A stretch of DNA of 64,000 nucleotides from Gymnopus androsaceus JB14 (taxonomy: Eukaryota; Basidiomycota; Agaricomycetes; Agaricales; Omphalotaceae). Each line of letters opens with the position of its first letter. Position 1 is the stretch's first letter. The position numbers were made by a program, and so were the translations under genes. The notes beneath the pieces were generated by a model. It saw nothing but the letters and a program-made list of their open reading frames with translations, was not told the DNA's origin and did not search any database. Below, in pieces: positions 9,801 through 21,020 of this stretch. The stretch covers positions 1-64,000 of the forward strand of contig ML769730.1 in assembly GCA_009733575.1 (NCBI GenBank), in the 5' to 3' direction.

Positions 9801-12800
9801 TCTCCGATCGCTGGAAACGATCAGTTTACTAGGAATGGTGCTTCAACCATTGAGACCCTGTTGGTTGAGTCTTCCAACGTGCAAAACGATCAGGCTATCC
9901 CATTGCCATCGCAGGACCAAGATGAGGACCTTCGTGATTTTATGGCTTACTAGTAAGTCGTTCCTAGTCTCTCCTGCAGCCCTTTTTAACTTAAATGTCT
10001 TTTTACAGTCGCCTCTCAGGAATGTCAATTGCTTACCCAGCCTGAATTTTCATTGCCTGGTTCCCAGCGAAGGTTGATGTGTTCAGAGTCTTGCATCCGG
10101 GAATCGACTACACTTTGGGAGTGAGTTTTCCGAGACTGAGAGTTGTGTCGGTCGAGTCTCCAAACGGCTGAAAACGACACCGCTGCTGTCAGACATGCGA
10201 TCTTCCAATGTGCAGAAACGATGCAAGCATTCCACTGCCGATCGCAGGACCAAGATTAAGGAGCTTGTGCCGTTTGGCGGCTTATTAGTGCGTTGCTCCT
10301 TTTGTTCCTTCCCAGATATCTGTGAGCGTACATTGTCCTTTTTTTGACGAGGGCGACTCGTCAGAGCGGATGTTACCCAGCTGGAATTTATTACCTGGGC
10401 TTCGAGGGCGGTGGGGGGGGGGGGGGGTTGGGGGGGGAGGGGGGGGGGGTGGGGGGGTTGGGGGGGGGGTGGGGGCGGGGGTGGGTGGGGGGGGGTGGGG
10501 GGGGGGTGGAGGTTAACCATTCAGTGTCTGAACCCGGTATTGACAACACTTGGAGTGAGGTTTTCGACATCGAGAGTATATCGGTTGAATCTCCGAACGC
10601 CGAAAATGATCAGCCTACTGCTTCAACTACCGAGTATTCCAATGCGCAAAACGATCAAGCTATTCCACTGCCGTCGCAGGACCAAGCTAAGGAGCTTCGT
10701 GCGTTGGCGGCTTATTAGTGCGTAGCTCCCTTTGTCTTCCGAGGTATCTCTTGATTTACATGTCTTTTTACAGCGCCTCTCAGGGAGTCGATGTTACCCA
10801 GCCCGAATTCATTGCCTGGGCTTCGAGTGAGGTTAACCGTTCAGCGTCTGAACCCGGTATTGGCAACACTGGGAGTGATGTTTCCGACACCGAGAGTATA
10901 TCGGTTGAATCTCCAAACGCTGAAAACCATGAGCCTACTGCTTCAACTACCGAGTATTCCAATGTGCAAAACGATCAAGCTATTCCACTGCCGTCGCAGG
11001 ACCAAGATAAGGAGCTTCGTGCGTTGGCGGCTTATTAGTGCGTTGCTCCTTTTGTCTTCCGAGGTATCTCTTGACTTACATGTCTTTTCACAGCGCCTCT
11101 CAGGGAGTCGATGTTACCCAGCCTGAATTCATTACCTGGGCTTCCAGTAAGGTGCACCGTTCAGAGCTTGAATCCGGGATCGATGGCACTGGGATTGAGG
11201 TTTCTGACGCTAAGGGCGTGTCGGTCGAGTTTCCAAACGCTGATATTCCACTTCCATCGCACGACCGTGATGAGGAGCTTCGTGCATTGACGGCTCATTA
11301 GTAAGTCACTCTTCTTTCCTCTCCCGCGTCTCCTGACTTAGAGTATCTTTTCACAGTGCCTCTCAGGGTGTCGATGTCGCCCACCCCGAATTCATTGCCT
11401 GGGCTTGCAGCCAGGTGCACCGTTTTCAGTCTGAATACTTGGTTTCCACCCCTACAAACACCAACTGTTCGATTCCTGGCGCTTGGCACCCTGAGACTGT
11501 CGGAGAGCACAACACTCCCCTGCCATCTAACATGCGCCAACATCCTGTTCAGATCGAGGAAGTGCCTGAAGTGGATACTTACAGGCGCAAGAACCACCTT
11601 GGTCCTAAAGATCCACTTCTGCGGCCTATCACCCCCGGGGATGTTATGGATTACGGCGCTGATACTGAGGACAACGACGGGGATGGGGAAGAGGATGAGG
11701 TGAACAGCGGCCATGGTCCATCTCGCGGAGGATTTTTTCAAGAGGCTGACGGTAGCTTTAACGGAGACCAGCAATCCTTCCCTTCCGCTACCCACTTCCA
11801 TACGACTGGCGGAGAGCCCCAGAGTCGCTTCACCTCCCGGGACACGCGCATGCAGCTCGATGCAGGCCCCGGAAATACCGCAGGGAGTTATGGAAGAGAA
11901 TCGTCCCCTCTCACTGACATTCCCAATAGTCCCCAGCCTCATGCTCGCACACTTCTGAATGAGGAAGAGGCCATGCGTTCTCTTGAAGCGGAGCTAAACT
12001 CGCTGATCAATGGTCCGGTGAAATCTCCTTCCATGGTCTGTTTACTCAAAGCCTTGTTATTTGCATCCTTCGCTGACATCTTCCTTTCAGAAAAAACACT
12101 TCACGGATCTCATGAACTTATCTAAAGCGGATAGAGCGAAGCTCGAATACCTCCTAGAAAAATGTTACAAGTACGTGGGCGCAGTTCCCTATACTGGCGA
12201 AGTCCCCGACAATCATGAGGAGGATCTATTTTCTGATTGTGGACCAAAACCAAAGTTATACAAGCGTCCTCAGCACAGGCCACAAGGGCGAGTGAACCTT
12301 GCAGAGAAGGTCAGATACGAAGTCGCAAGACTCATGAAAGTTTTCGACAGCGACGAATATCGTGACGTCGAACCGGCCTCGAGTTCTCAGTGTGATGCCG
12401 ACTCAGACCCGGCGTCAGGGAGGAAGAGATTGATCACTGTCTCACCGATCGATCTCAAGCTGTGGAAAGAACGCTTGAGGTCCGGCCCCTCTCTCGAGGA
12501 CTTTGTCTTGCAATTGGATGCTGGCGTACAAACTCCATGGAACAAAGCTGCCTGCGTAGTGTTCTGCGACCATTTTTGCTCTAAAGAAGAACATCGTGGT
12601 TACAAAAGAGACATGGTCAAAAAGGCTTTCATGGCGCGAATTACGCAGTTGAAACGTCATTTCAAGTACCAGGGGCGAGAGAAGACTACAGAAAGATTGG
12701 ATGAAGAGAGACTAGCAAGGAGGTTGGCTCGTCGAGGCACGGTAAGAACACTCTGTTTTTGAATACTTGCAAAGATGACTCAACGTCCGGTAGCTTCTGG

Positions 12801-13342
12801 ATCGCCGAATTAGAGCTTTTAGAATCATTTATTCTACTCAAACAGGTCCACTCGGTGATCTGGCTCGATTCATCTCCTATCTGTGTGATGAATGCATGAG
12901 TGGTGATGAAACTGGCCCAGATCATAAATATATCAAGACCACAGTACGATGGCGTTCTCAAGAACTAACGGATTTTTTGCACTTGCTCAGTGCTTTCCAT
13001 TTGAAGCTACGGTACAGAGGTAATGGGAAATATTCTAATGGTGTTTTTCCTCACGCGCGTTATCCGTCCATGAGACCCGAGTCGGTCTTCGAAATCGATG
13101 CAGCACCCCGGTGTCTACCTATCAATTGGTATAATCCGAGTTGGCTTGCCTTTGACAAAAATCGAGCCCAAGCCTTGGCTCCGGGACCTGCTGTCTCTCT
13201 TCAGTTACCAGATGGACCTAGACAGTGAGTTTCAATGACAATTCTACCCGTCTTTTTTTTTTAATACCTCTTTTGCAGGGAAGCGGCGCGCTTTTTAGAA
13301 GTATACCATCGTACAACTTGGCCGAAGCCATCAGAGCAATGA
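6831..13342 (+). CDS. Long protein built from tandem phase-2 exons, with an Agaricomycete-type C-terminal domain
   Basis: Exons: 6831-7014, 7064-7195, 7266-7344, 7401-7652 (the start of this one could also be 7392), then repeat exons 7706-7960, 8013-8300, 8361-8627, 8684-8971, 9028-9288, 9345-9608, 9665-9952, a damaged pair (about 10009-10287 and 10344-10717), 10774-11037, 11094-11300, and finally 11357-12035, 12091-12741, 12794-13224, 13279-13342. All phases agree, giving roughly 1,790 residues if the damaged pair is intact in the genome. The N terminus has a KRKADD-type basic-acidic tract. Each repeat encodes about 69-96 residues of Ser/Glu/Asp-rich, probably disordered protein around a VDVTQPEFIAWAS motif. 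The C-terminal 400 residues (WNKAACVVFCDHFCSKEE, then arginine pairs and KTTVRWRSQELTDFLHLL) resemble a domain I recall from many Agaricomycete multi-copy proteins of unknown function. No catalytic motif is recognised. Confidence 0.75.
7706..11356 (+). repeat. Tandem array of exon-intron modules
   Basis: Eleven units of about 260-350 bp, each one exon plus one intron. Clean exon lengths are 255, 288, 267, 288, 261, 264, 288, 264 and 207 nt, all multiples of three, and every exon starts at codon position 3 and ends after position 2. Two intron types recur: GTAAGTC...CTCCTGCAGCC...TTTACAG after the long (288) exons, and GTGCGTAGCTCC...GAGGTATCTC...TTACAG after the shorter ones. The first copy (7706) is the most diverged; 8361-11037 are very similar to each other, so expansion is recent. 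A further, diverged unit forms the start of the exon at 11357. Confidence 0.9.
10004..10513. other. Suspected sequence-quality fault inside the exon array
   Basis: The unit at 10,009-10,287 is like that at 9,028-9,288 but carries about two dozen single-base changes, nearly all insertions, that destroy the frame. It is followed, inside the next exon, by about 100 bases of almost pure G with a few T, A and C (10,410-10,512). Neighbouring copies in the same duplication are almost identical to their sources. The pattern fits unpolished or failed base calls better than evolution. Confidence 0.7.
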
Positions 13343-14046
13343 ACGTCGGTAGTTTTACAATATACGTGATGTACATACTGGCGAGTAGATATTTTACGTT
13401 CTTTCATTTTGGAATCACTTTTCGCTTGAGGACGTTCCTTCAAGTTATCAATTTACCTGCATTTGCCTCCTCTTCACATGTTCGCAGTGAGGGAATGATA
13501 TTGTTCGACGAAGATCTCGAGTCTTGCTATTTCCATTTGCCCTCAGTCCCATGTTTACCTTCCATAGGCAATAACCAAGTCATGTATGCCATAAGGCTCA
13601 CTACACCTTCGTTGATTAACAATCCCAATTGAATACAGATCTTGATTCCGCCAATCCAGCGTTCGAAGAGGCGCAGAAGATCCAATGGGACCACCTTAGT
13701 CGTCTGCGGGACTTTATGGGTCTCAAAAATGATTTTCTGGCCAAAAAACAAGCGGCGCCCCAATCAACTTTACTATGTCGGAGATTTATTCGCTCACCCA
13801 ATTGTTGCGAGGTGCCCGGAAAAACGCGCACAGCCACAGTTGCATGCAACCTGCTTTAACCGGCCAAAGCGAGCAAGCGGAGCGGAGCGCGCGTGCGCTT
13901 ATGTAGAATATCGTGTGAATGACCGGCGCTTTTTCAATTAAAATTTTCTCTTCCGCGCCATACCATTGCGCCTATTGAATTCCACCGCCGAATTGAAGTA
14001 CCAGAGTTGAAATCTTCAAGTCTTTTGAAAGTCCTTGCTATTGCAC
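13343..14046. other. Downstream region with a possible coding remnant
   Basis: After the stop at 13,342 there is a further open, coding-looking stretch on the + strand: GMILFDEDLES near 13,494 and, after a possible acceptor at 13,638, DLDSANPAFEEAQKIQWDHL from about 13,640. I could not join these to the upstream gene or give them a start, so they may be a remnant or an unmodelled exon pair. Confidence 0.35.
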
Positions 14047-14772
14047 TAGAGGTGGGCACGAATACATACTCGAGTATATTCGTTATTCGTGGTACGAATA
14101 TTTGTCACCTCAAATCCACTATTTATACTCGAGTATATACTCGAATATTTGTACAGACATATATTCGCGAATAGATATTCGTGAATAACGAGTATTTTAG
14201 GACAAATACTCGAGTATACTTGTGATTAATTAACAACATTACAAATAAAGTAAATATAGGCTCGAACATGTAAGTAATAATGTTGAAGTACTATATTAGT
14301 GTTTAATAATAATATAAATACAGTCTGTATACATTTCCGAGTACTATTACATGACACAAAATTGTGGCGGTACTGAGAATTGAACTCTGCTGGTCAGCTA
14401 TCACAGGAAGGCCTGACCTTAATCCAGAGTCAGCGCCCATAACCACTAAGCCACACAGATTTTATTACAGTTACATGTCAATAACATTATATACATATTC
14501 AAACATAGCCAAATTAAGTTATATATTGAATTTTTGCTTAAGTAATGAATACCTCACATGCTCGTGCTAACGAGCACGTGATATCGGCGAATATTCGCGA
14601 ATATTCATGAATAAAGTACCACGAATATTTGTGACATCAAAGTGGCTATTTATACTCGAGTAAGTACTCGTGTAACGAATATATTCGTCACTCGTGACTC
14701 ATTATTCGCGAGTAACGAATGGCTAAATATTCATGAATACTCATGAATATTTGCTATTCGTGCCCATCTCTA
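14047..14772. mobile_element. hAT-type MITE, 726 bp
   Basis: The terminal inverted repeat TAGAGRTGGGCACGAATA is present at both ends (one mismatch) and is flanked by a perfect 8-bp target duplication TATTGCAC (14,039-14,046 and 14,773-14,780). Subterminal regions are dense in short ATTCGTGAATA / TACTCGAGTA palindromes. The middle carries a tRNA-derived segment (14,375-14,470, minus strand). There is no transposase frame, so it is non-autonomous. Confidence 0.85.
14375..14470 (-). repeat. tRNA-derived SINE-like segment inside the hAT MITE
   Basis: On the minus strand: A-box-like TGGCTTAGTGGTTATGGGC and B-box-like GAGTTCAATTC, with the internal tract GGCCTTCCTGTGATAGCT shared with 67-180 and 60,755-60,841. 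It was either captured by, or inserted into, an ancestor of the MITE. Confidence 0.5.
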
Positions 14773-17164
14773 TATTGCACTCTGGCCTGAGGCAGATTTA
14801 AAATCAACTACGCAGTGAAGGTTTGTCATTCTTCTGGTACTACAGTTTTCTTTCCAATCTTTTGGTTGTAATGTACACTAACCTCTCCTAAAGGCTCCTG
14901 TTTTCCCTTTTGTTTTTGTTATCTCCTTGCTGTTGATAGCCAGTGTGCAGAACAAGGCTATTTCTTGTGAAGCTATACCTCTGTCCTTAGTTTGGCAGTT
15001 GACTGTAACCACTCTCCAGAAGCAAATTCTGCAGGAGATTGGGCTGGCGGGACCTTTTTGGTTATTTGGTTTCCAAATACAGTTGCCTCCTCTCCCCCTC
15101 TTGATCACATTTGTGTTCAAGTTGTAGCTCTGCTACTGAAAATTTGTCTTGCACTGATTTCCTCAATGAGTATTTCTGTTAAGTACTGTGCTTCAGTTAC
15201 ATGCTATCATCAGTGATCTTTCTAGAACTATTATCAACCATGGATTTTGATTGGAGCTAGATTGCTGGACCATTGCAGATTCAACTTACCCCACCATCTC
15301 AGGAACGCACACTTTCACAGATCACTGGACCCATACCTAGGGTTTTAAGGTCCAATTCAATGAACTGCAAATAAACTGTGAATTGCATTGAATTGCACTG
15401 GAAAATACACTGCTGAATATTGCACTGATGCACAGTTTAAATCAGTACCAGTTCATGGTGCATTCAATTTTTGAAAATTACTTAAACTGCCTTGCATCAG
15501 TTCAAATCTGTGCAAATTAATACTAATACAAGTGGAGCTTTGGGCACTCTTATCATGCTGACATTACATTTCCAATGGTATATACATGATGAACAGGACA
15601 TTTATCAACTGGGTTGGCATTATTATGTTGAGGTACTCTATCTTTAGATGTAAAGATGACCAGTTTTAAATTGTGAATTGCATTGAATTGCACTGAAAAA
15701 AATTGCACTGCTAAAAGTTGCACTGATGCACCATTTGAACCAGTGCCAGTTTGCAGTTCATCCAGGTTTCAAAAAATCTTGCACTGGTGTGATTCATGAT
15801 TCATTGAAAATTTAGCAAATAAACTGAATTGAATTGGACCTTAAAACCCTACCTATACCAGATCCACCTCCTCTACCTCCTGCTTCAGTACTTTTTCCTT
15901 CTACTCCTCATGGAGGCTGCAGGTTAAATTTACAGTTTAACGCTAGATATGTAGTCTCATTACACATTTCTTAGCACCACAAACACCACCCTTGCATACT
16001 CAGTCTTTACCCCAATTCCCTTCTACACCTTACCGCAATCATGGCAATCATTGGCTTGAGAGAAGCCCATGCACTCCTGCTAGTCAGGAAAATGTAACCA
16101 AACACCTTTGCATTAATTTTCATGCTACACAACCTGCTATGCGTGTTCATGACCTACCTCCACAGTCTTTGGCTTTTGTAAAGGATCAGGATGACTTTTC
16201 ACAAAGTAAATACATTCCATTTATTAAAATAAATCTTATAAGCTAACTGAAAGGTAGAAAATCTCCAGAAATGTAATTGCCAGCGATACAGCTCCAATTC
16301 TCTCACTAGAGCACCATTAGGACCTGTTAGGAATCTCGCAGATATCTTTGGTGATATATGTATGGATAGTTTAGATGAAGATGAACCCATGCCTACAAAT
16401 GAGCAACAATTTCAGTACCTCTAGAAGATTCTCCACTATTTTCTCCACCTTCACCATCTCCTGAACCCATACCTGTAAATGAGCAACAATTTGCAGTACC
16501 TTGGGAGGATTCTCCACTTTTTTTCCCATTCCATCTTCTCCATCTGCTCAACCAACATCTCCATCTGTTCCTCCATCTTCAGGTCCTTCAGAAAATTTAG
16601 GATCACAATCTGGTCATTGATCTTCTATTCATCATTCACCAGCACAACACATTAATGGTACTTGCTTTCAAAGTCCACATCCACTTCCTACTGAAAATCA
16701 TGATAATCAAACAATTGATCCTATAGGCCATCCAGATCACCTCTGGTATTCATTAATCAACATTGGGTATTGCAGTCTATTTATGGGCCTCAGCAGCAGT
16801 GCTGTGCTTGCTGAAATGAAACATCTAACTTTCAATCTGGCCAGACTCATCCTAACTGGCCTGGAAAGAAGTGGTGTTCCAGAGCTAGACATTGGATGCC
16901 AGAACAACAGTTCCAGTCTGGGAATAAGGATAGAGCAACTATTTGCAGTATTTATACAGAAGTTGTGCAACCGATTCAGAGCAAAGAGACAGTTGGGATA
17001 GCATGCTGTGTTTTGCAGCTTGAGCATTGGGCTCATGGTACCTTACAGGCTCTTGCACTTGTATGATTCCCTGTATGACGAGTATTCTCAACAAGCATCT
17101 TTGTGTCTGTATCATATTAGCACAATGCACACATGACAGTAGCTGCGTTTCTCGACAATCAACT
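14773..17164. other. AT-rich non-coding or decayed sequence
   Basis: Apart from the hAT MITE at 15,338-15,851, this is low-GC sequence with short frames only, broken in all six frames. Proline-rich low-complexity stretches (about 16,430-16,600) hint at an old decayed gene or retroelement, but no domain is recognisable. No gene is called. Confidence 0.5.
15338..15851. mobile_element. hAT-type MITE, 514 bp
   Basis: The terminal inverted repeats TAGGGTTTTAAGGTCCAATT match at both ends. The flanking octamers CCCATACC (15,330-15,337) and CCTATACC (15,852-15,859) match at 7 of 8 positions, as expected for an older hAT target duplication. The interior repeats TTGAATTGCACTG motifs and has no coding frame. 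Confidence 0.8.
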
Positions 17165-18143
17165 TTATCTTGAGCTTTCACAAGCAGCGAATAGTTCTCA
17201 ATCCCAGATAGTGGTGACCCTCCAGCCAAGCATTGATAACAAACTATACTACTCAACTCCTGTCTTCAGACCAATCTGTCTACTCTGCAGTTAGTGTGTG
17301 GCTTGGGTTGGGTTGGGTGCCCAAAATGCCAACCCAACCTGGACCCGGTAGGTTGGGTACGGGTTTGATGCCAGGCCTGGGTTCTGGGTTTTCCAAGTTA
17401 GTATAAACACTTAAATACTATATATTATGACTTTTGTTGTCAGAATGGCCTTTGATGTGTTTAAGCACCCATAAGCACCCGGGAGCATTTCTAAAAGAAA
17501 TTTAAGAGTTTTTTAATGAATTTCATAGGTAAATATATCTTTTAATGTACATTATAAAATATAGGTTTTCTTGACCCTCGGTGGAACCGGGTGTATTGCC
17601 AGGTCTCGGGTCCACAGAGCTGGACCCAACCTGACCTGGCACAGCCACCCAACCCAGAAACCTGGCATACCGGGCCACACACTATCTGCAGTGGTCCACC
17701 TTGATCTTTGGACCAATCCATCCACTCTGCAGTAGTCCATCTTGATCTTTGGACCAATCCATCCACTCTGCAGTAGTCCATCTTGATCTTTGGACCAATC
17801 CATCCACTCCATAGTTGTCCATCCATCTAGATTTTTGGACCAATCCATCTGTCCACTGAGGCTCTCCACTCTACAGTCATCCAAGGTGATCTTAGACTAA
17901 TCTGTCCACAGTTCACAGTTGTCCATCTTGACATTTGGACCAATCCATCCACTCCATAATGGTTCATCTTGATCTTTGGACCAATCTGTCCACTCTTGGT
18001 CCAAAAATCAAGGCGGACCACTGCAGAGTAGACAGATTGGTCTGAAGACAGGAATTGAGTAGTATAGTTTGTTATCAATGCTTGGCTGAAGGGTCACCAC
18101 TATCTGGGATTGAGAACTATTCGCTGCTTGTGAAAGCTCAAGA
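17165..18143. repeat. Local inverted repeat, arms about 125 bp
   Basis: 17,165-17,290 (TTGAGCTTTCACAAGCAGCG onward) recurs as the near-perfect reverse complement at 18,016-18,143. The arms enclose the hAT MITE and the first satellite units. It marks a recent local inversion or duplication at the satellite edge. Confidence 0.8.
17292..17684. mobile_element. hAT-type MITE, 393 bp
   Basis: The ends TAGTGTGTGGC and GCCACACACTA are flanked by a perfect 8-bp target duplication TCTGCAGT (17,284-17,291 and 17,685-17,692). The target lies in the 41-bp satellite. The interior is rich in GGGTTGGGT and its complement. Non-coding. Confidence 0.85.
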
Positions 18144-19620
18144 TAATAGATTGGTCCATCTGTCTTGACTTTAGGACTGATCTATCTGTCCACTCAGTAG
18201 TGGTCCATCTTGATCTTTGGACCAAGCTGTCCACTCAGTAGTGGTCCATCTTGACATTTGGACCAATCCGTCTAGTCTGCAATGGTCTGTCTTGATCTTT
18301 GGACCAATCTGTCCACTCCGCAGTGGGCCATCTTGACCTTTGGACCAATCTTTCCACTCCACAGTGGTCCATCTTGAGTCTTGGACCAATCTGTCTACTC
18401 TGCAGTAGTCTATCTAGACCTTTGGACTAATCTGTCTACTCGGCAGTGGTCCATCTTGATCTTTGGACCAATCTGTCCACTCTGCAGTGATCCAACTTGA
18501 CCTTTGGACCAATCTATCTAATCCACAGTGGTTTGTCTTGACCTTTGGACTAATCCATCCACTCCACAGCAGTCCGTCTTGACCTTTGGACTAATCCATC
18601 CACTCTGCAGTGGTGTGTCTTGATTTTTAGACCAATCTGTTCACTCTGCAGTAGTCCGTCTTGATCTTTAGACCAATCCCTCCACCCCACAGTGGTCCGC
18701 CTTGATCTTTGGACCAATGTGTCCACTCCGCAGTGCTCCATCTTGACTCTTGGACCAATCTGTCCACTCTGTAGTGGTCTGTCTTGGCTCTTGGACTACT
18801 CTGCAATGAGTCTTGGACCAATCTGTCTACTCTATAGTGGTCCATCTTGAATCTCCAACCAATCTGTCCACTCTGCAATAACTCTTGCACCAGTCTGTTC
18901 ACTCCACAGGACTCTTGGACCACTCTGCAATGACTCTCAGACCAGTCTGTCCACTCTGTAACAGTCCGTTTTGACTCTGACCAATCTGTCCACCCCACAG
19001 TCATTGGTCTTGATCTTTGGACCAATCTTTCCACTCCACAGTGGTCCATCTTGAGTCTTGGACCAATCTGTCTACTCTGCAGTAGTCTATCTAGACCTTT
19101 GGACTAAGCTGTCTACTTGGCAGTGGTCCATCTTGATCTTTGGACCAATCTGTCTACTCCACAGTGGTCCGTCTTGATCTTTGGACCAATCTGTCTAATC
19201 CACAGTGGCCTGTCTTGACCTTTGGACCAATCCATCCACTCCACAGTAGTCCATCTTGACCTTTGGACCAATCTGTCCACTCCGCAGTGGTCCATCTTGA
19301 ATCTCCAACCAATCTGTCCACTCTGCAATAACTCTTGCACCAGTCTGTCCACTCCACAGGTCTCTTGGACCACTCTGCAATGACTCTCAGATCAGTCTGT
19401 CCACTTTGTAATAGTCTATTTTGACTCTGACCAATCTGTCCACCCTGCAGTCATTGGTCTTGATCTTTGGACCAATCCATCCACCCTGCAGTGTTCCATC
19501 TTGATCTTTGGACCAACCTGTCCACTCAGTAGTGGTCCATCTTGATCGCTTGGACCAATCTGTCCACTCTGCAGTGGTCCATCTTGACCCTTGGACCAAT
19601 CTGTCTGTGTACTCTGCTGG
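17693..19620. repeat. 41-bp satellite array (GGACCA type)
   Basis: Tandem units of about 41 bp with the core GGTCCATCTTGATCTTTGGA followed by CCAATCTGTCCACTCTGCAGT. Each unit contains the dyad TGGTCC ... GGACCA around a 12-base spacer. Units are diverged by substitutions and small indels. Because 41 is not a multiple of three and the consensus has few stops on the minus strand, long minus-strand open frames arise (up to 140 codons). They are by-products of the repeat, not genes. Confidence 0.9.
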
Positions 19621-20284
19621 AGATCTCTGGAATTACTATCCTTGAAGAAATGTATTTCATTCAAACTCATCCAGATCATACATAGGCATCAGCAATCAGA
19701 GACCTCTGGAGATCTCTGGAATTACTATCCTTGAAGAGATGTATTGTGATGGGGGCTATCCATTATTCATCGGAATTGATTCAGATGAAGTACAGGTTAT
19801 ACCTTATCCATCCAAACTGATTCAGATATACATAGGGCCATCCATTATTCATCCAAACTTATCCAGATGATATATGTAGGTCCATGTCAGAATTGCTCTA
19901 GATGAAGTGTAGAATATCCTATATTTATCCAGATTCCAAACTCATCCAGACAACATATAGGGCCATCCATTATCCATCAGAATTGATCCAGGTATACATA
20001 GGGCCATTCATTAATCATCCAAACTTATCCAGATGATATATGTAGGGCCATGCATTATGCATCAGAATTGATCTAGATGAAGTGTAGAATATCCTATATT
20101 CATTCAGATTCCAAACTGATCCAGACAACATATAGGGCAATCCATTATCCATCAGAATTGATCCAGATATAGCAAAGCTCATCCCTTATTCATCCAAACT
20201 GATCCAGATATACATAGGGCCATCTATTACTCATCAGAATTGATCCACATGAAGTACAAGTTATTCCTTATTCATCCAAACTCA

Positions 20285-20454
20285 CATCAGCAAAACCCGT
20301 ATTTTTGCTGGAGAAAACCCATTCATTTGGGACATCTCTGGAGCAAGGTACCCTATTCCAAAGACCTCTGGAGATCTCTGGAGAAAATTGACAGTTTTTT
20401 TTGACAGCTGTCAAGCTCCAAAGACCTCCAGAAAAAATACAGGTTTTGCTGATG
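20285..20454. mobile_element. CATCAG-family foldback element, 170 bp
   Basis: CATCAGCAAAACCCGTATTT at the left, inverted at the right end (GGTTTTGCTGATG). Same interior as 59,672-59,830. The flanks do not show a clear 2-bp duplication in this copy. Confidence 0.7.
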
Positions 20455-21020
20455 ATTATTTAGCTGAACTGACCTAGATTGAGTGTAGGACAGCTGCTAG
20501 CCTGTTATTCATCTGAACTGATCCAGATGAAGTGTAGAATATCTATCATTCATCCAAGCTGGCCCAGATTAACTGTAGGACATCTGTTTATCATCCAAAC
20601 TGATCCAAATGAACTGTAGGATACCCTGCACTTCATCTGTGTTATTCTTCCAAACTGATCCAGATGAAGTGTAGGCCATCTGATTATCTTTCCAAATGGA
20701 TCCAAGTGATGCATAGGATTATTCATCCAAACTGATGGAAGCATAGGACATCTGTTATTCATCCAAGCTAATCCAGATGAAGTGTAGAATATCTATTATT
20801 CATCTAAACTGATCCAAAGGAAGTGTAGGGTGGTCCTGGGTATCCACTATCCATCCAAACTGACTGAGATGAACCATAGGGACATGCTCTATATTATTCA
20901 TCTAAACTGCTCCAGATGATGCATAGGACATCTGTTATTCATCCAAACTGACCCAAATGAAGTGTAAGACATCTATTATTCACCTGAACTGATCCACAAT
21001 TCCACATGAAGCACAGGATA

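Noticed and set aside
10322..10520. Open frames made of poly-Gly or poly-Pro across the G-rich tract
   Set aside because: They exist only because of the near-homopolymer G run, which is probably a sequencing fault; the exon frame is set by the flanking repeat units.
17542..19679. Many minus-strand open frames of 60-140 codons (WSKDQDG, GLVQRSRW motifs)
   Set aside because: They are readings of the 41-bp satellite in different frames, with no start context, introns or domain.
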